From positions 1 through 6,121 of the forward strand of contig JBNJGO010000043.1 of assembly GCA_051819745.1 (NCBI GenBank): a DNA stretch of 6,121 nucleotides. The letters are read 5' to 3'. The translations under genes were made by a program, and so were the position numbers. The notes below the pieces were generated by a model. The model was not told where the DNA came from, searched no databases, and was given only the letters and a program-made list of their open reading frames with translations. Origin of the DNA: SKGA01 sp051819745. Lineage in GTDB: Archaea; Nanobdellota; Nanobdellia; Woesearchaeales; SKGA01. Of this stretch, positions 1-6,121 are shown in pieces; positions within the stretch are counted from its first letter, which is position 1; every line of letters starts with the position of its first letter.

Positions 1-8
1 AGCAAGAA

Positions 9-359
9 GTGAATTCAAAATCAAACCCTCTTGAACTCATAAGATATTATCAATTAATCACATTTTTAGAAAAAATATCCGATTATCTTGAAAAAATACC
101 GTCATTATTCGCATATAAATCAATTAGCAACATCAAACAAGAAATCAAAAAACATCTTGAAAACTATAAAAAACAATATGAAACAATCATGACAACAACA
201 TACAAAAATAATCGAGAAAAATCATATACTAACTCCGATAATCTAAAGCAATTTAAAGAAACATACGATAAAAACAAACAAAAACTCACCCAAGAGATTA
301 TTGAAATATTCAGCGAAATACTTGAATTAATAATAGATATAAATAAATTAAATTATTAA
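9..359 (+). CDS. small Lys/Asn/Ile-rich helical hypothetical protein, possibly 5'-partial
   Basis: I do not recognise this protein. The first visible start is GTG at position 9, giving 116 residues and a TAA stop. The frame is also open through the two codons upstream (CAA, GAA) to the window edge, and only eight bases precede the GTG, so no ribosome binding site can be judged and the true start may lie outside. The product is rich in Lys, Asn, Ile and Glu and looks almost wholly alpha-helical, with an amphipathic stretch at about residues 15-30 and a Leu/Ile-rich, coiled-coil-like C-terminal helix at about 93-116. There is no cysteine, no obvious membrane segment and no catalytic motif. GC content sampled by eye is about 23 percent, clearly below the neighbouring gene. 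It converges on the giant surface-protein gene across a 34-base gap, so no shared transcription is implied. A real small gene seems likely from the unbroken frame and coherent composition, but the function is unknown. Confidence 0.6.
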   Translation: MNSKSNPLELIRYYQLITFLEKISDYLEKIPSLFAYKSISNIKQEIKKHLENYKKQYETIMTTTYKNNREKSYTNSDNLKQFKETYDKNKQKLTQEIIEIFSEILELIIDINKLNY

Positions 360-373
360 ATATAATAAACAAT

Positions 374-382
374 AAAAAAAAA
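374..382 (-). terminator. oligo-T terminator after the surface-protein gene
   Basis: A run of nine A on the plus strand reads as T9 on the minus strand, 12 bases past the TAG stop (394-396) of the giant gene. Archaeal RNA polymerase commonly terminates at T-rich tracts without a hairpin, and I see no stem-loop here. The placement in the short gap between two convergent genes fits a terminator. The gap is very AT-rich, so chance is a real alternative. Confidence 0.45.
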
Positions 383-393
383 TCTTAAACAAT

Positions 394-3300
394 CTATTTC
401 TTCGATAAGCGAGTAACAAACGACTTAAGAACATCATCCTCTGAATTAGTGAACACATCATATGCTATAGAAAGTGTGCTTAAAGAAACGCCTTGAGAAT
501 GAAGCCAATTAAATAATTCTTCAGACTCAAAACCTTGTGAGGTGTAACGTTGCATATAGGAAACAAGCGAACGAATCGCTTCTGGCTCGGACAAATTAGT
601 GTATGCTGAAAGAACAATTGATTTGTCAACACCATGAGATATTAAGTGTTCTTTGAGATCTTTCAAAGGATAATTAGTTTGTTGATGTTGTCGGGCCATC
701 ACTTTAGCAACATGAACAATATTATAATCTAAGAGAGGACTTGATGAAGGTGACACTGTTGATTTTTGCCTTGAATTTACTTTAACACCGATCAAGATCA
801 GACTTGCGATAACAAACGAAGACAATATAATCCACAATAATGATGAGTTCTTTGAAAAAGGCGATTCTTTTTCAGGAGCGACCACATCATCCTTATCTTC
901 TTCATCATCTGGACATGGTGGACACGACCCCCCACAATCAACACCATTTTCATCACCATTACGAACACCATCAGAACACTGATCTACCTGACATGGTGGG
1001 CAAGGACCACCACAATCAACCCCTAGTTCTCCCTGATTAAGAATACTATCAGAACAAGACGGTTCAGGTTCTTCGCTTTCGGAGGAAGAGGAAGTAGTCA
1101 TAGTAGGACAAGGTTCGCATTCACCACCACAATCAATACCACTCTCGTTTTGATTTAATATACCATCAGAGCAAGACGGTTGAGGATCTGACGAAACAAA
1201 ACCACCACCGCTTGTTGTATCGCTTGAAGAGCTTGATGAAGAAGAACTTGGAGATGAAGGATTTGAAGGAGGATTTTGTGGAGTGGACGATGTAGCATCA
1301 ACACCTCGGGCAAGGACAAAAACAGAGAAATTCGTTACACTCGCACTCGCAATATCTCCTTCAACAGTTGTGTTTAAGGGTCCATAACCAGAAGTGTTCG
1401 TATAATTAATTCCTGTTGGAAGAAAACCATAATGGAATATGGTCGCATCATCAGATGTCACACCTAATGATGAAAGATTAAACTCAACAGTATATTCATC
1501 CGAAGACAAATTAGTATCGAGAGCATAAGCAGTTACTGGCCTGAAAGAATCGTTTTCCCCTAAATCATGTTGTTCGTATTTTATAGATGAAGGATCAGCA
1601 TATTTTTTGTAAAACAAGTCTGCAGATTGTTGCGTGGAACTAATGTTGTATGCTTTAAGCATTATGTGATCGACTGAAAAGGATACAGTATATTCTTTTG
1701 ATTGATCGAGAAGAGAAGAAATCTCTTGAGAATCAACACCTTGTGTAAAAAAAGAGCCATTATCATAATAGGATGCCGTTATAGGAGTGTTGAACTCACT
1801 ATCAACACTTATATTCTGGAAACTTGTAGAGTTAACAACAATATCTACCTGTGAAGAATCATTGCTGAGAAGAGATGAATCTTTCATGTCAAACACTGTT
1901 AAGTTAAGATCATATATTCCAGGAGGAATAGTATTAACTGAAGGTTTTGAAAAAATCAAACAAGAAGAATTTGATGAATCATAGGTTGTGTTAAAAAAAG
2001 CAGTATTATTTAATTGACATGTGAAATTCGTTTGAGAAACATCAGCATCATAAAAGGAGACTGGTTGTGCGAAGTCATATCCTGAAAGCGCCGAGAAAGA
2101 CTCATTTTCTAATTGTGGAGGTCTGTTTTGAACAGTTGTCAAATTAGAAGAAGATGTATTAGTGTTTCCTGCAACATCAGTAACATTCCAATAATACGAT
2201 AAAGTACTATTAGCAGTTATTGAAGTCATGCTTTGAATATCAAAAACAGTCCGGTATCTTTTTTCTTGAGGAGCCCAATTTCGAGATGAAGTATTATTAA
2301 GAATAGAATCTTCAAGAGAAATTGTAGTTGGTGAAGAGCTATCTACAGTGTATGTAAACATAACATTTTCAATCTCATTTTCATCATACCACGCTGAATA
2401 AAATGTTATTGTATCATTATCATATATTGGTGATTGAGGAATGTGTTCCAGAGAATCATTTGATAAAACTGGAGAAAAGAGGTCAGCAGTGATATTCTTT
2501 TCGAGGTTGAAGGTATCATCAAATAAATCATTGGAAGCTGAAGCTGAAAATACGTATGTCTCGCCATCAGTAATGTTTGAAGAGTCGATGACACAACTGA
2601 AGTTACCGATTGATTTGTTTATTATCGTTTGATTATGATAAGAAACATCACAACCAGAAATAACATCTCCTGAAGAGTTGGTAAGATTGTATGTTAGGTT
2701 GTTGAAAAAATACGCTGAGAGATTAAGGATAAATGTATCTTTGGCGAAAAACGAATCTGAAGAAGCTGGCTTCAACGTGGGAGTGTCAAGCAAGGAAATG
2801 TGTGATTGATTTGAATTTGTCAAAAACGAAATATTTTGTGATGAACTTCTATTGAATTCATCAATTGCAGTGATTTGGAGTATTGTTTCGCGGTCAGCAG
2901 TTGAAAGATCAAATTCGTGATTGAAAGACTGCCAAAAGACATCATTCCAGTTTTTTGAGTCAAGCAAAGTCGAAGTCTCTTCATCGATGAGCTGTGCAGT
3001 CACGTTAAACGAGGAAGCATCATCAATGGAAAACGAGACGTTAAGCGAATCAACATGTACTGAATCATTCACGGGAGAATCGACAGATATTGTTGGTGAA
3101 GAACGTTCTTTACTAAAGGTGAAATCAGTATTTTGATCGATCGATTGAGCATTACCATTATCATCCCGACAAGAAACGTGGACTTCGTGAGTTCCTTCAG
3201 ACAGATTCGTAAGATTACATTCGTATAAACCAGAATCAACACTTGATTCCGAACAAGAATCAAGAGATGAAACATAAGAAAAGTCAGAACCAACATTAAA

Positions 3301-6121
3301 GACACAGTCAGCAAGGTTTTTCTCGCCTGAAAGAAGAACCGTCGTATTTGGATTACCATACATTGTATCTTTCCAACCATCAGACCCATTAGTATCAGTT
3401 CCGACTTGAACGACTGAAAGCGGTTCGGGAACAAGAGTATCAAAATATAACATGCTTGGAGATATAGATGATGTTGATTGTCCTAACGAATTATAAGCCG
3501 TTACCTTCAAATAATACGTTTCTCCGTTGTCTAAATCAGTGGGTGAAAAAGGGAATGTGACAGATGTTTGAGTTGTTGTTCCATTCGTCGGAATGGAAGC
3601 AGACACTTGATTAAACCCTTGAGAATCACTTGTTAATTTATAAGAATAATAATCAATTCCTGATTCTGGATCACTACTTTCAAACCATGAAAGATCAAAT
3701 GTTGGATTGTGAGTAATGTGAGGATCGAAATCAAAGGATACTGGAGTTGGAGGAGTTATATCTACAGATACATTTTGAATCATACCTCGAGAGTATGTTT
3801 TTTCATTACCAGCATCATCCTTGACGACAAGATCGAAGGCATAACAATCATTATCTGGAACGTCAAAATTATAGGTGTTTGAACCGAGTGAAACATCTGC
3901 TGAAAGAATAGGAGTGCAGGTTGAAAAAGAACCACATTCACCATTTTCTAAATTACTTCTATAATAACACAGGTAAGAAGAGTTTAAATCAATACCGGAG
4001 ATATTATCTTGACCAGGATTATAGGTTATTGAAATTGACGAGTATGTCTGTGGCGAAACATCATAATCAATAAAACCGTCTTGTGGCGGAGTTGAGTCAA
4101 CAAGCACATACGATGAGGAGGTATAACCACTCCATAACGAAGAGTAAGGATAATCGCTTTTTGCCCGTACAGTCAGATAATAAGACTTACCTTCAATTAA
4201 ATTAAGAGGTTTAGTTAATGAATTAACACTCCCATCAACTTGATCAGTGTATGTATCATTCCAACCCGGTTGAGGAACGCCTCCAAGCACATTTGCAGTA
4301 CCTACTGCAATATCATATGTTGAAACGCCCGATTCATTATCTGAAAAATTAAAAAACAACTCGAGACTATCATTATTATTATAGATGCTGTTCTTATTAG
4401 GAATTATAGAAACATTCACTGCTTGCGGAGCACTTCCATCTGCAAACACAAATCCTTCTGTTGAAACAACTGCATTTCCAGTGGTACCTAATTCATCGAC
4501 AATACTTACTTCAGGGAAAAGATACGATCCGTAGCTAAAATCATCCACATCCACCATGAAAAACGATTGGTTGGCAGGAACAGCATATGAATTCAAGAAC
4601 GATCCACCATTATCCCGGATTGTCAAATTAAAATAATCAATAAATGGACTTGAAGGCGTCGACCAGGAAACATTAGAGGTCGTGTTTGTTGTAAAGGTAG
4701 GTACAGAGACGTTTGTGACTGCAAGCGTATTACCAATTACGGTGAGGTTCTGTATTGTCGTGGTGTTTTGTTGATTGAACGTATCATTAACACTGATAGT
4801 AACATTATATGTTCCTGTTTCCAGATGAGGATACAACGTACAATTTTCTTTTAAACCAAAAGAAATACAATCTATAGAGTGATTGACAATCGAGGTGTTA
4901 AAAGGTGTTGATTCGCCTTGAACGGCAAAAGAATACCAGTCTGTCGAATTAGTTATGTTAACAAGGAGTGATGAGCGATTAACTTGCGTGGAATCATTAA
5001 TCAAAAATGAAATTGGTAAAGAGGAATTGATCAAATAATGATTCGTATCAGCGCTAAAATAGGCAAACGATGAAAGATCGATTGTTGGAGCATTAAGATC
5101 GTTGAACACCGAGTAACTAGTTTCATCTCCAGCAACACCATCTCGACTACCGCCAATGTATATGTCTAATTCTCCGGACACTAGATTATGAAGTGTTGTC
5201 TGAAACCAGCCCGTTCTATGACTGTCGTTAAAAATGTGTACGTCATCATGAGGATTGATGGAAATATCTGAATCACCATAAGGAAGTTCTTCTGAAAACG
5301 TAACAATATCAACATCACTTGTTTGGCTAGCGACATTTGTAATATTATAAAATGTGAAATTATCTTTTACAAACTCCCAAAAGGCAAGAAAATGAGATTC
5401 GTTGAGTTCAAAACCAGCAGGAGCATTTGAAGTATTTATTTTTATCTTGTAAGGATCTGAAGAAACATTATAAACAGTCAAATTAGCAAGAGTTGAAACT
5501 GAAGACGAGTTAGATGTCAAGTTTGTTGAAATAAGATTGTCTGAAGAATCATAAGCGCTGACAGTGACTGAATCAAAAGGTCTGGTTTCAAAGAGACTGT
5601 CAACAACACCAGTGATAGTAAGAGACTCTTCAGAGATATACCCTGGAAGATTTGTTTGAGGATCATTCGGCCCGATATCAACTTCATAAGACCAAGATGG
5701 TGAAGTGTTAGTGTTTCCATAATTATCACGACACGTCGCGTTCCACTCATACGTTCCATCTTGAATAAAACTAGGATGAACAGTCACATTCTCGGAAGAA
5801 GAAGTGTTTTGAAGAGGGGAGGAAGAAAATCCATCTGAAAAAAACTCGCAAGTATGATTCTCATACAACTCATCAGTAAGATATACTCTGAAAGGAGCGC
5901 TAACATCAACAACTACATCAGTATTATCAGGTGATTGATCGATAAATGAAGGCGTGCTTTGATCGAATGTGAACCCATAACTGGAGGATTTATTTGAGCC
6001 GACCGAATCAACACACTCGACATAAAATTCATAGACCTTATTATCAAGGTCCGAGGATGATAGGGAAAACATTGTTAGTGTATTATTTTGAACCGAATCA
6101 TTAGTCTTGAGTGAACTGGAG
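394..6121 (-). CDS. giant modular cell-surface protein (Ig/FN3-like modules, Cys repeats, C-terminal membrane anchor), N-terminus outside window
   Basis: This is a probable surface adhesin, receptor or S-layer-associated protein anchored in the cell membrane; its exact role is unknown. The frame ends in TAG (394-396). It has an ATG at 6072-6070 but stays open for 16 more codons to the edge. Those codons are also Asn/Ser/Thr-rich, so I treat the ATG as internal and the CDS as 5'-partial. Numbered from that Met, residues 1 to about 1420 form tandem beta-sandwich-like modules whose borders often read D-x-TPP or a similar Pro-containing turn (near 37, 131, 324, 447, 547, 661, 773, 880, 990, 1096, 1198, 1316). 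About 1420-1590 is a membrane-proximal domain, 1609-1617 is a Ser9 run, 1634-1720 holds three Cys repeats, and 1722-1729 is acidic. About 1745-1765 is a transmembrane helix followed by Lys/Arg, which places the 127-residue tail inside. About 85-90 N-x-S/T sequons lie outside the membrane. Cysteines are paired within modules. The family type is typical of DPANN archaea (inference); a bacterial origin is less likely but not excluded. Confidence 0.88.
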   Translation of the reverse strand, partial: SSSLKTNDSVQNNTLTMFSLSSSDLDNKVYEFYVECVDSVGSNKSSSYGFTFDQSTPSFIDQSPDNTDVVVDVSAPFRVYLTDELYENHTCEFFSDGFSSSPLQNTSSSENVTVHPSFIQDGTYEWNATCRDNYGNTNTSPSWSYEVDIGPNDPQTNLPGYISEESLTITGVVDSLFETRPFDSVTVSAYDSSDNLISTNLTSNSSSVSTLANLTVYNVSSDPYKIKINTSNAPAGFELNESHFLAFWEFVKDNFTFYNITNVASQTSDVDIVTFSEELPYGDSDISINPHDDVHIFNDSHRTGWFQTTLHNLVSGELDIYIGGSRDGVAGDETSYSVFNDLNAPTIDLSSFAYFSADTNHYLINSSLPISFLINDSTQVNRSSLLVNITNSTDWYSFAVQGESTPFNTSIVNHSIDCISFGLKENCTLYPHLETGTYNVTISVNDTFNQQNTTTIQNLTVIGNTLAVTNVSVPTFTTNTTSNVSWSTPSSPFIDYFNLTIRDNGGSFLNSYAVPANQSFFMVDVDDFSYGSYLFPEVSIVDELGTTGNAVVSTEGFVFADGSAPQAVNVSIIPNKNSIYNNNDSLELFFNFSDNESGVSTYDIAVGTANVLGGVPQPGWNDTYTDQVDGSVNSLTKPLNLIEGKSYYLTVRAKSDYPYSSLWSGYTSSSYVLVDSTPPQDGFIDYDVSPQTYSSISITYNPGQDNISGIDLNSSYLCYYRSNLENGECGSFSTCTPILSADVSLGSNTYNFDVPDNDCYAFDLVVKDDAGNEKTYSRGMIQNVSVDITPPTPVSFDFDPHITHNPTFDLSWFESSDPESGIDYYSYKLTSDSQGFNQVSASIPTNGTTTQTSVTFPFSPTDLDNGETYYLKVTAYNSLGQSTSSISPSMLYFDTLVPEPLSVVQVGTDTNGSDGWKDTMYGNPNTTVLLSGEKNLADCVFNVGSDFSYVSSLDSCSESSVDSGLYECNLTNLSEGTHEVHVSCRDDNGNAQSIDQNTDFTFSKERSSPTISVDSPVNDSVHVDSLNVSFSIDDASSFNVTAQLIDEETSTLLDSKNWNDVFWQSFNHEFDLSTADRETILQITAIDEFNRSSSQNISFLTNSNQSHISLLDTPTLKPASSDSFFAKDTFILNLSAYFFNNLTYNLTNSSGDVISGCDVSYHNQTIINKSIGNFSCVIDSSNITDGETYVFSASASNDLFDDTFNLEKNITADLFSPVLSNDSLEHIPQSPIYDNDTITFYSAWYDENEIENVMFTYTVDSSSPTTISLEDSILNNTSSRNWAPQEKRYRTVFDIQSMTSITANSTLSYYWNVTDVAGNTNTSSSNLTTVQNRPPQLENESFSALSGYDFAQPVSFYDADVSQTNFTCQLNNTAFFNTTYDSSNSSCLIFSKPSVNTIPPGIYDLNLTVFDMKDSSLLSNDSSQVDIVVNSTSFQNISVDSEFNTPITASYYDNGSFFTQGVDSQEISSLLDQSKEYTVSFSVDHIMLKAYNISSTQQSADLFYKKYADPSSIKYEQHDLGENDSFRPVTAYALDTNLSSDEYTVEFNLSSLGVTSDDATIFHYGFLPTGINYTNTSGYGPLNTTVEGDIASASVTNFSVFVLARGVDATSSTPQNPPSNPSSPSSSSSSSSSDTTSGGGFVSSDPQPSCSDGILNQNESGIDCGGECEPCPTMTTSSSSESEEPEPSCSDSILNQGELGVDCGGPCPPCQVDQCSDGVRNGDENGVDCGGSCPPCPDDEEDKDDVVAPEKESPFSKNSSLLWIILSSFVIASLILIGVKVNSRQKSTVSPSSSPLLDYNIVHVAKVMARQHQQTNYPLKDLKEHLISHGVDKSIVLSAYTNLSEPEAIRSLVSYMQRYTSQGFESEELFNWLHSQGVSLSTLSIAYDVFTNSEDDVLKSFVTRLSKK
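451..696 (-). repeat. cytoplasmic tail with a duplicated 35-residue helical motif
   Basis: After the membrane helix the tail (residues 1766-1892) contains two alignable 35-residue copies, at 1793-1827 (592-696) and 1840-1874 (451-555). Eight positions are identical, including L, L, S, GV, S and AY in the order L-x3-L-x-S-x-GV-x2-S-x4-AY. Both copies read as two short helices joined at the Gly-Val turn. Similar short helix-turn-helix repeats with the pattern G-(Y/F)-x-x-E-x-(I/L)-x3-L-x3-G occur in archaeal membrane-protein tails (recollection, not searched). The tail is Lys/Arg-richer than the exterior and has no cysteine, as expected inside the cell. A protein-docking or signalling role is possible but not shown. 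Confidence 0.6.
778..840 (-). other. C-terminal transmembrane helix of the surface protein
   Basis: Residues about 1745-1765 form an uninterrupted hydrophobic stretch (begins LLWIILSSFV) and are the only convincing membrane segment in the visible protein. An acidic spacer (1722-1729 are all Asp/Glu except one Lys) precedes it on the outside, and Lys, Arg and Lys (1764, 1768, 1770) follow it, which by the positive-inside rule puts the C-terminus in the cytoplasm. The missing N-terminus should carry a signal peptide if this topology is right. Confidence 0.85.
913..1173 (-). repeat. three tandem Cys repeats C-x13-C-x3-C-x2-C forming a stalk
   Basis: Three copies lie at residues 1634-1655 (1108-1173), 1673-1694 (991-1056) and 1699-1720 (913-978). 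All share the spacing C-x13-C-x3-C-x2-C and the residues C-S-D-(G/S)-(I/V), an Asn at the seventh place, a Glu at the tenth, and G-(I/V)-D-C-G-G-x-C-x-x-C. This motif recurs in secreted proteins of archaea and of some bacteria, often next to anchors; its function is not established. The conserved Asp, Asn and Glu could bind a divalent cation and the four cysteines could form two disulfides (inference). The first linker (17 residues, Ser/Glu-rich) is longer than the second (4 residues). Confidence 0.85.
1222..1248 (-). repeat. Ser9 run within a Ser/Pro linker
   Basis: Nine consecutive serines (residues 1609-1617) sit in a Pro/Ser/Thr/Gly-rich linker between the membrane-proximal domain and the Cys repeats. 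The codons mix both serine families (AGT, TCT, TCT, TCA, TCA, AGC, TCT, TCA, AGC). A flexible, possibly O-glycosylated spacer is the natural reading. Confidence 0.7.
1303..1815 (-). other. membrane-proximal domain resembling the PGF-pre-PGF type
   Basis: Residues about 1420-1590 lie after the last Ig-like module and before the Ser-rich linker. The order of elements recalls the PGF-pre-PGF domain found near the C-terminus of many archaeal surface proteins: a long beta-rich stretch, a predicted strand with 'YTVEFNLSSLGV' (about 1527-1538), a strand carrying 'IFHYGF', and a closing strand 'VTNFSVFVLA' similar to the 'FS-FA' end of that family. It has no cysteine. The likeness is partial and made by eye, so this is a tentative domain call. 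Confidence 0.35.
3433..4434 (-). other. three consecutive fibronectin-III-like modules in the surface protein
   Basis: Residues about 547-880 of the giant protein contain three modules with the clearest FN3-like signatures. Each opens at a Pro-containing boundary (S-A-P near 547, S-T-P-P near 660, I-T-P-P near 772). Each carries a D-x-x-SG-(V/I) element, near residues 578, 689 and 801, spaced 111-112 residues apart. The first and third also have the F-strand-like pattern G-(K/E)-(S/T)-YYL-x-V-x-A (near 628 and 850), usual in FN3 domains. The middle module instead carries four cysteines (702, 713, 719, 743). The assignment is by pattern only. Confidence 0.6.

Noticed and set aside
391..404. 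T-rich terminator for the small plus-strand gene
   Set aside because: The plus strand after 359 has only a broken pyrimidine stretch (ctatttcttc) inside the 3' end of the other gene, which is too weak to call.
394..840. Archaeosortase PGF-CTERM type sorting signal at the C-terminus
   Set aside because: There is no Pro-Gly-Phe motif before the membrane helix, and a 127-residue tail follows it, whereas sorting signals end a few residues after the helix.
840..1040. Plus-strand His-rich open frame of 66 codons
   Set aside because: It is the antisense image of the Cys repeats and acidic spacer of the giant gene: conserved GGTGGT and GATGAT codons read as His and similar residues on the other strand.
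913..1173. MopE-type D-N-D-C-D-G metal-binding motif
   Set aside because: The repeats share Cys, Asp and Gly with that motif but the order differs: D-C-G-G-x-C-x-x-C is not D-N-D-C-D-G.
1787..3136. Short open frames of 62-71 codons, three on the plus strand (1787-1984, 2441-2632, 2921-3136) and one on the minus strand (2406-2594)
   Set aside because: All sit inside the giant gene without ribosome binding sites or coherent protein features. Several plus-strand ones simply arise where minus-strand codons avoid the reverse-complement stops.
3069..3443. Minus-strand open frame of 124 codons in another phase of the giant gene
   Set aside because: It lies wholly inside the convincing reading frame, its product has an odd Leu/Ile/Met-rich composition with no recognisable domain, and no start signal is seen.
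5517..5759. Minus-strand open frame of 80 codons inside the giant gene
   Set aside because: It overlaps the large frame completely and looks like an out-of-phase reading of Ser/Thr/Asn codons.
1..6121. CRISPR array, tRNA, rRNA, insertion sequence or phage signal
   Set aside because: No regularly spaced identical DNA repeats, no cloverleaf-like or rRNA-like sequence, and no transposase or integrase coding region were seen; one protein frame accounts for 394-6121.

Overview
The window looks like a piece of a low-GC archaeal genome, most likely from a DPANN-type lineage (Woesearchaeota/Pacearchaeota-like). This placement is an inference. It rests on one giant, Asn/Ser/Thr-rich surface protein with very many N-glycosylation sequons, tandem Ig/FN3-like modules, a Cys-rich stalk of the type C-S-D-G..N..E.G.D-C-G-G.C..C, and a single C-terminal membrane anchor. 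No rRNA, tRNA or housekeeping gene is present to confirm the taxon.

Layout. Bases 1-359 (+) hold the 3' part, or possibly all, of a small AT-rich gene for a Lys/Asn/Ile-rich helical protein of unknown function. Bases 360-393 are a short AT-rich gap between convergent genes; it contains an A9 run that reads as T9 on the minus strand and is a plausible terminator for the big gene. Bases 394-6121 (-) are one uninterrupted reading frame that leaves the window at its right edge, so the N-terminus, signal peptide and promoter of the giant protein are not visible.

The giant protein is numbered here from the Met codon at 6072-6070, which is probably internal. It reads from the N-terminal side as follows. 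About a dozen beta-sandwich-like modules of roughly 95-120 residues occupy residues 1 to about 1420. A membrane-proximal domain (about 1420-1590) resembles the PGF-pre-PGF type. A Ser-rich linker (about 1596-1633) leads to three Cys repeats with identical cysteine spacing (1634-1720). An acidic spacer (1722-1744) and one transmembrane helix (about 1745-1765) follow. The last 127 residues are a predicted cytoplasmic tail with two copies of a helical motif. The extracellular part is acidic and poor in Lys/Arg; the tail is Lys/Arg-rich and has no cysteine.

The two genes converge and are not an operon, so proximity gives no evidence that they work together. The most interesting object is the giant protein: a candidate adhesin or cell-surface receptor that joins a glycosylated, disulfide-stabilised exterior to an intracellular helical-repeat domain.
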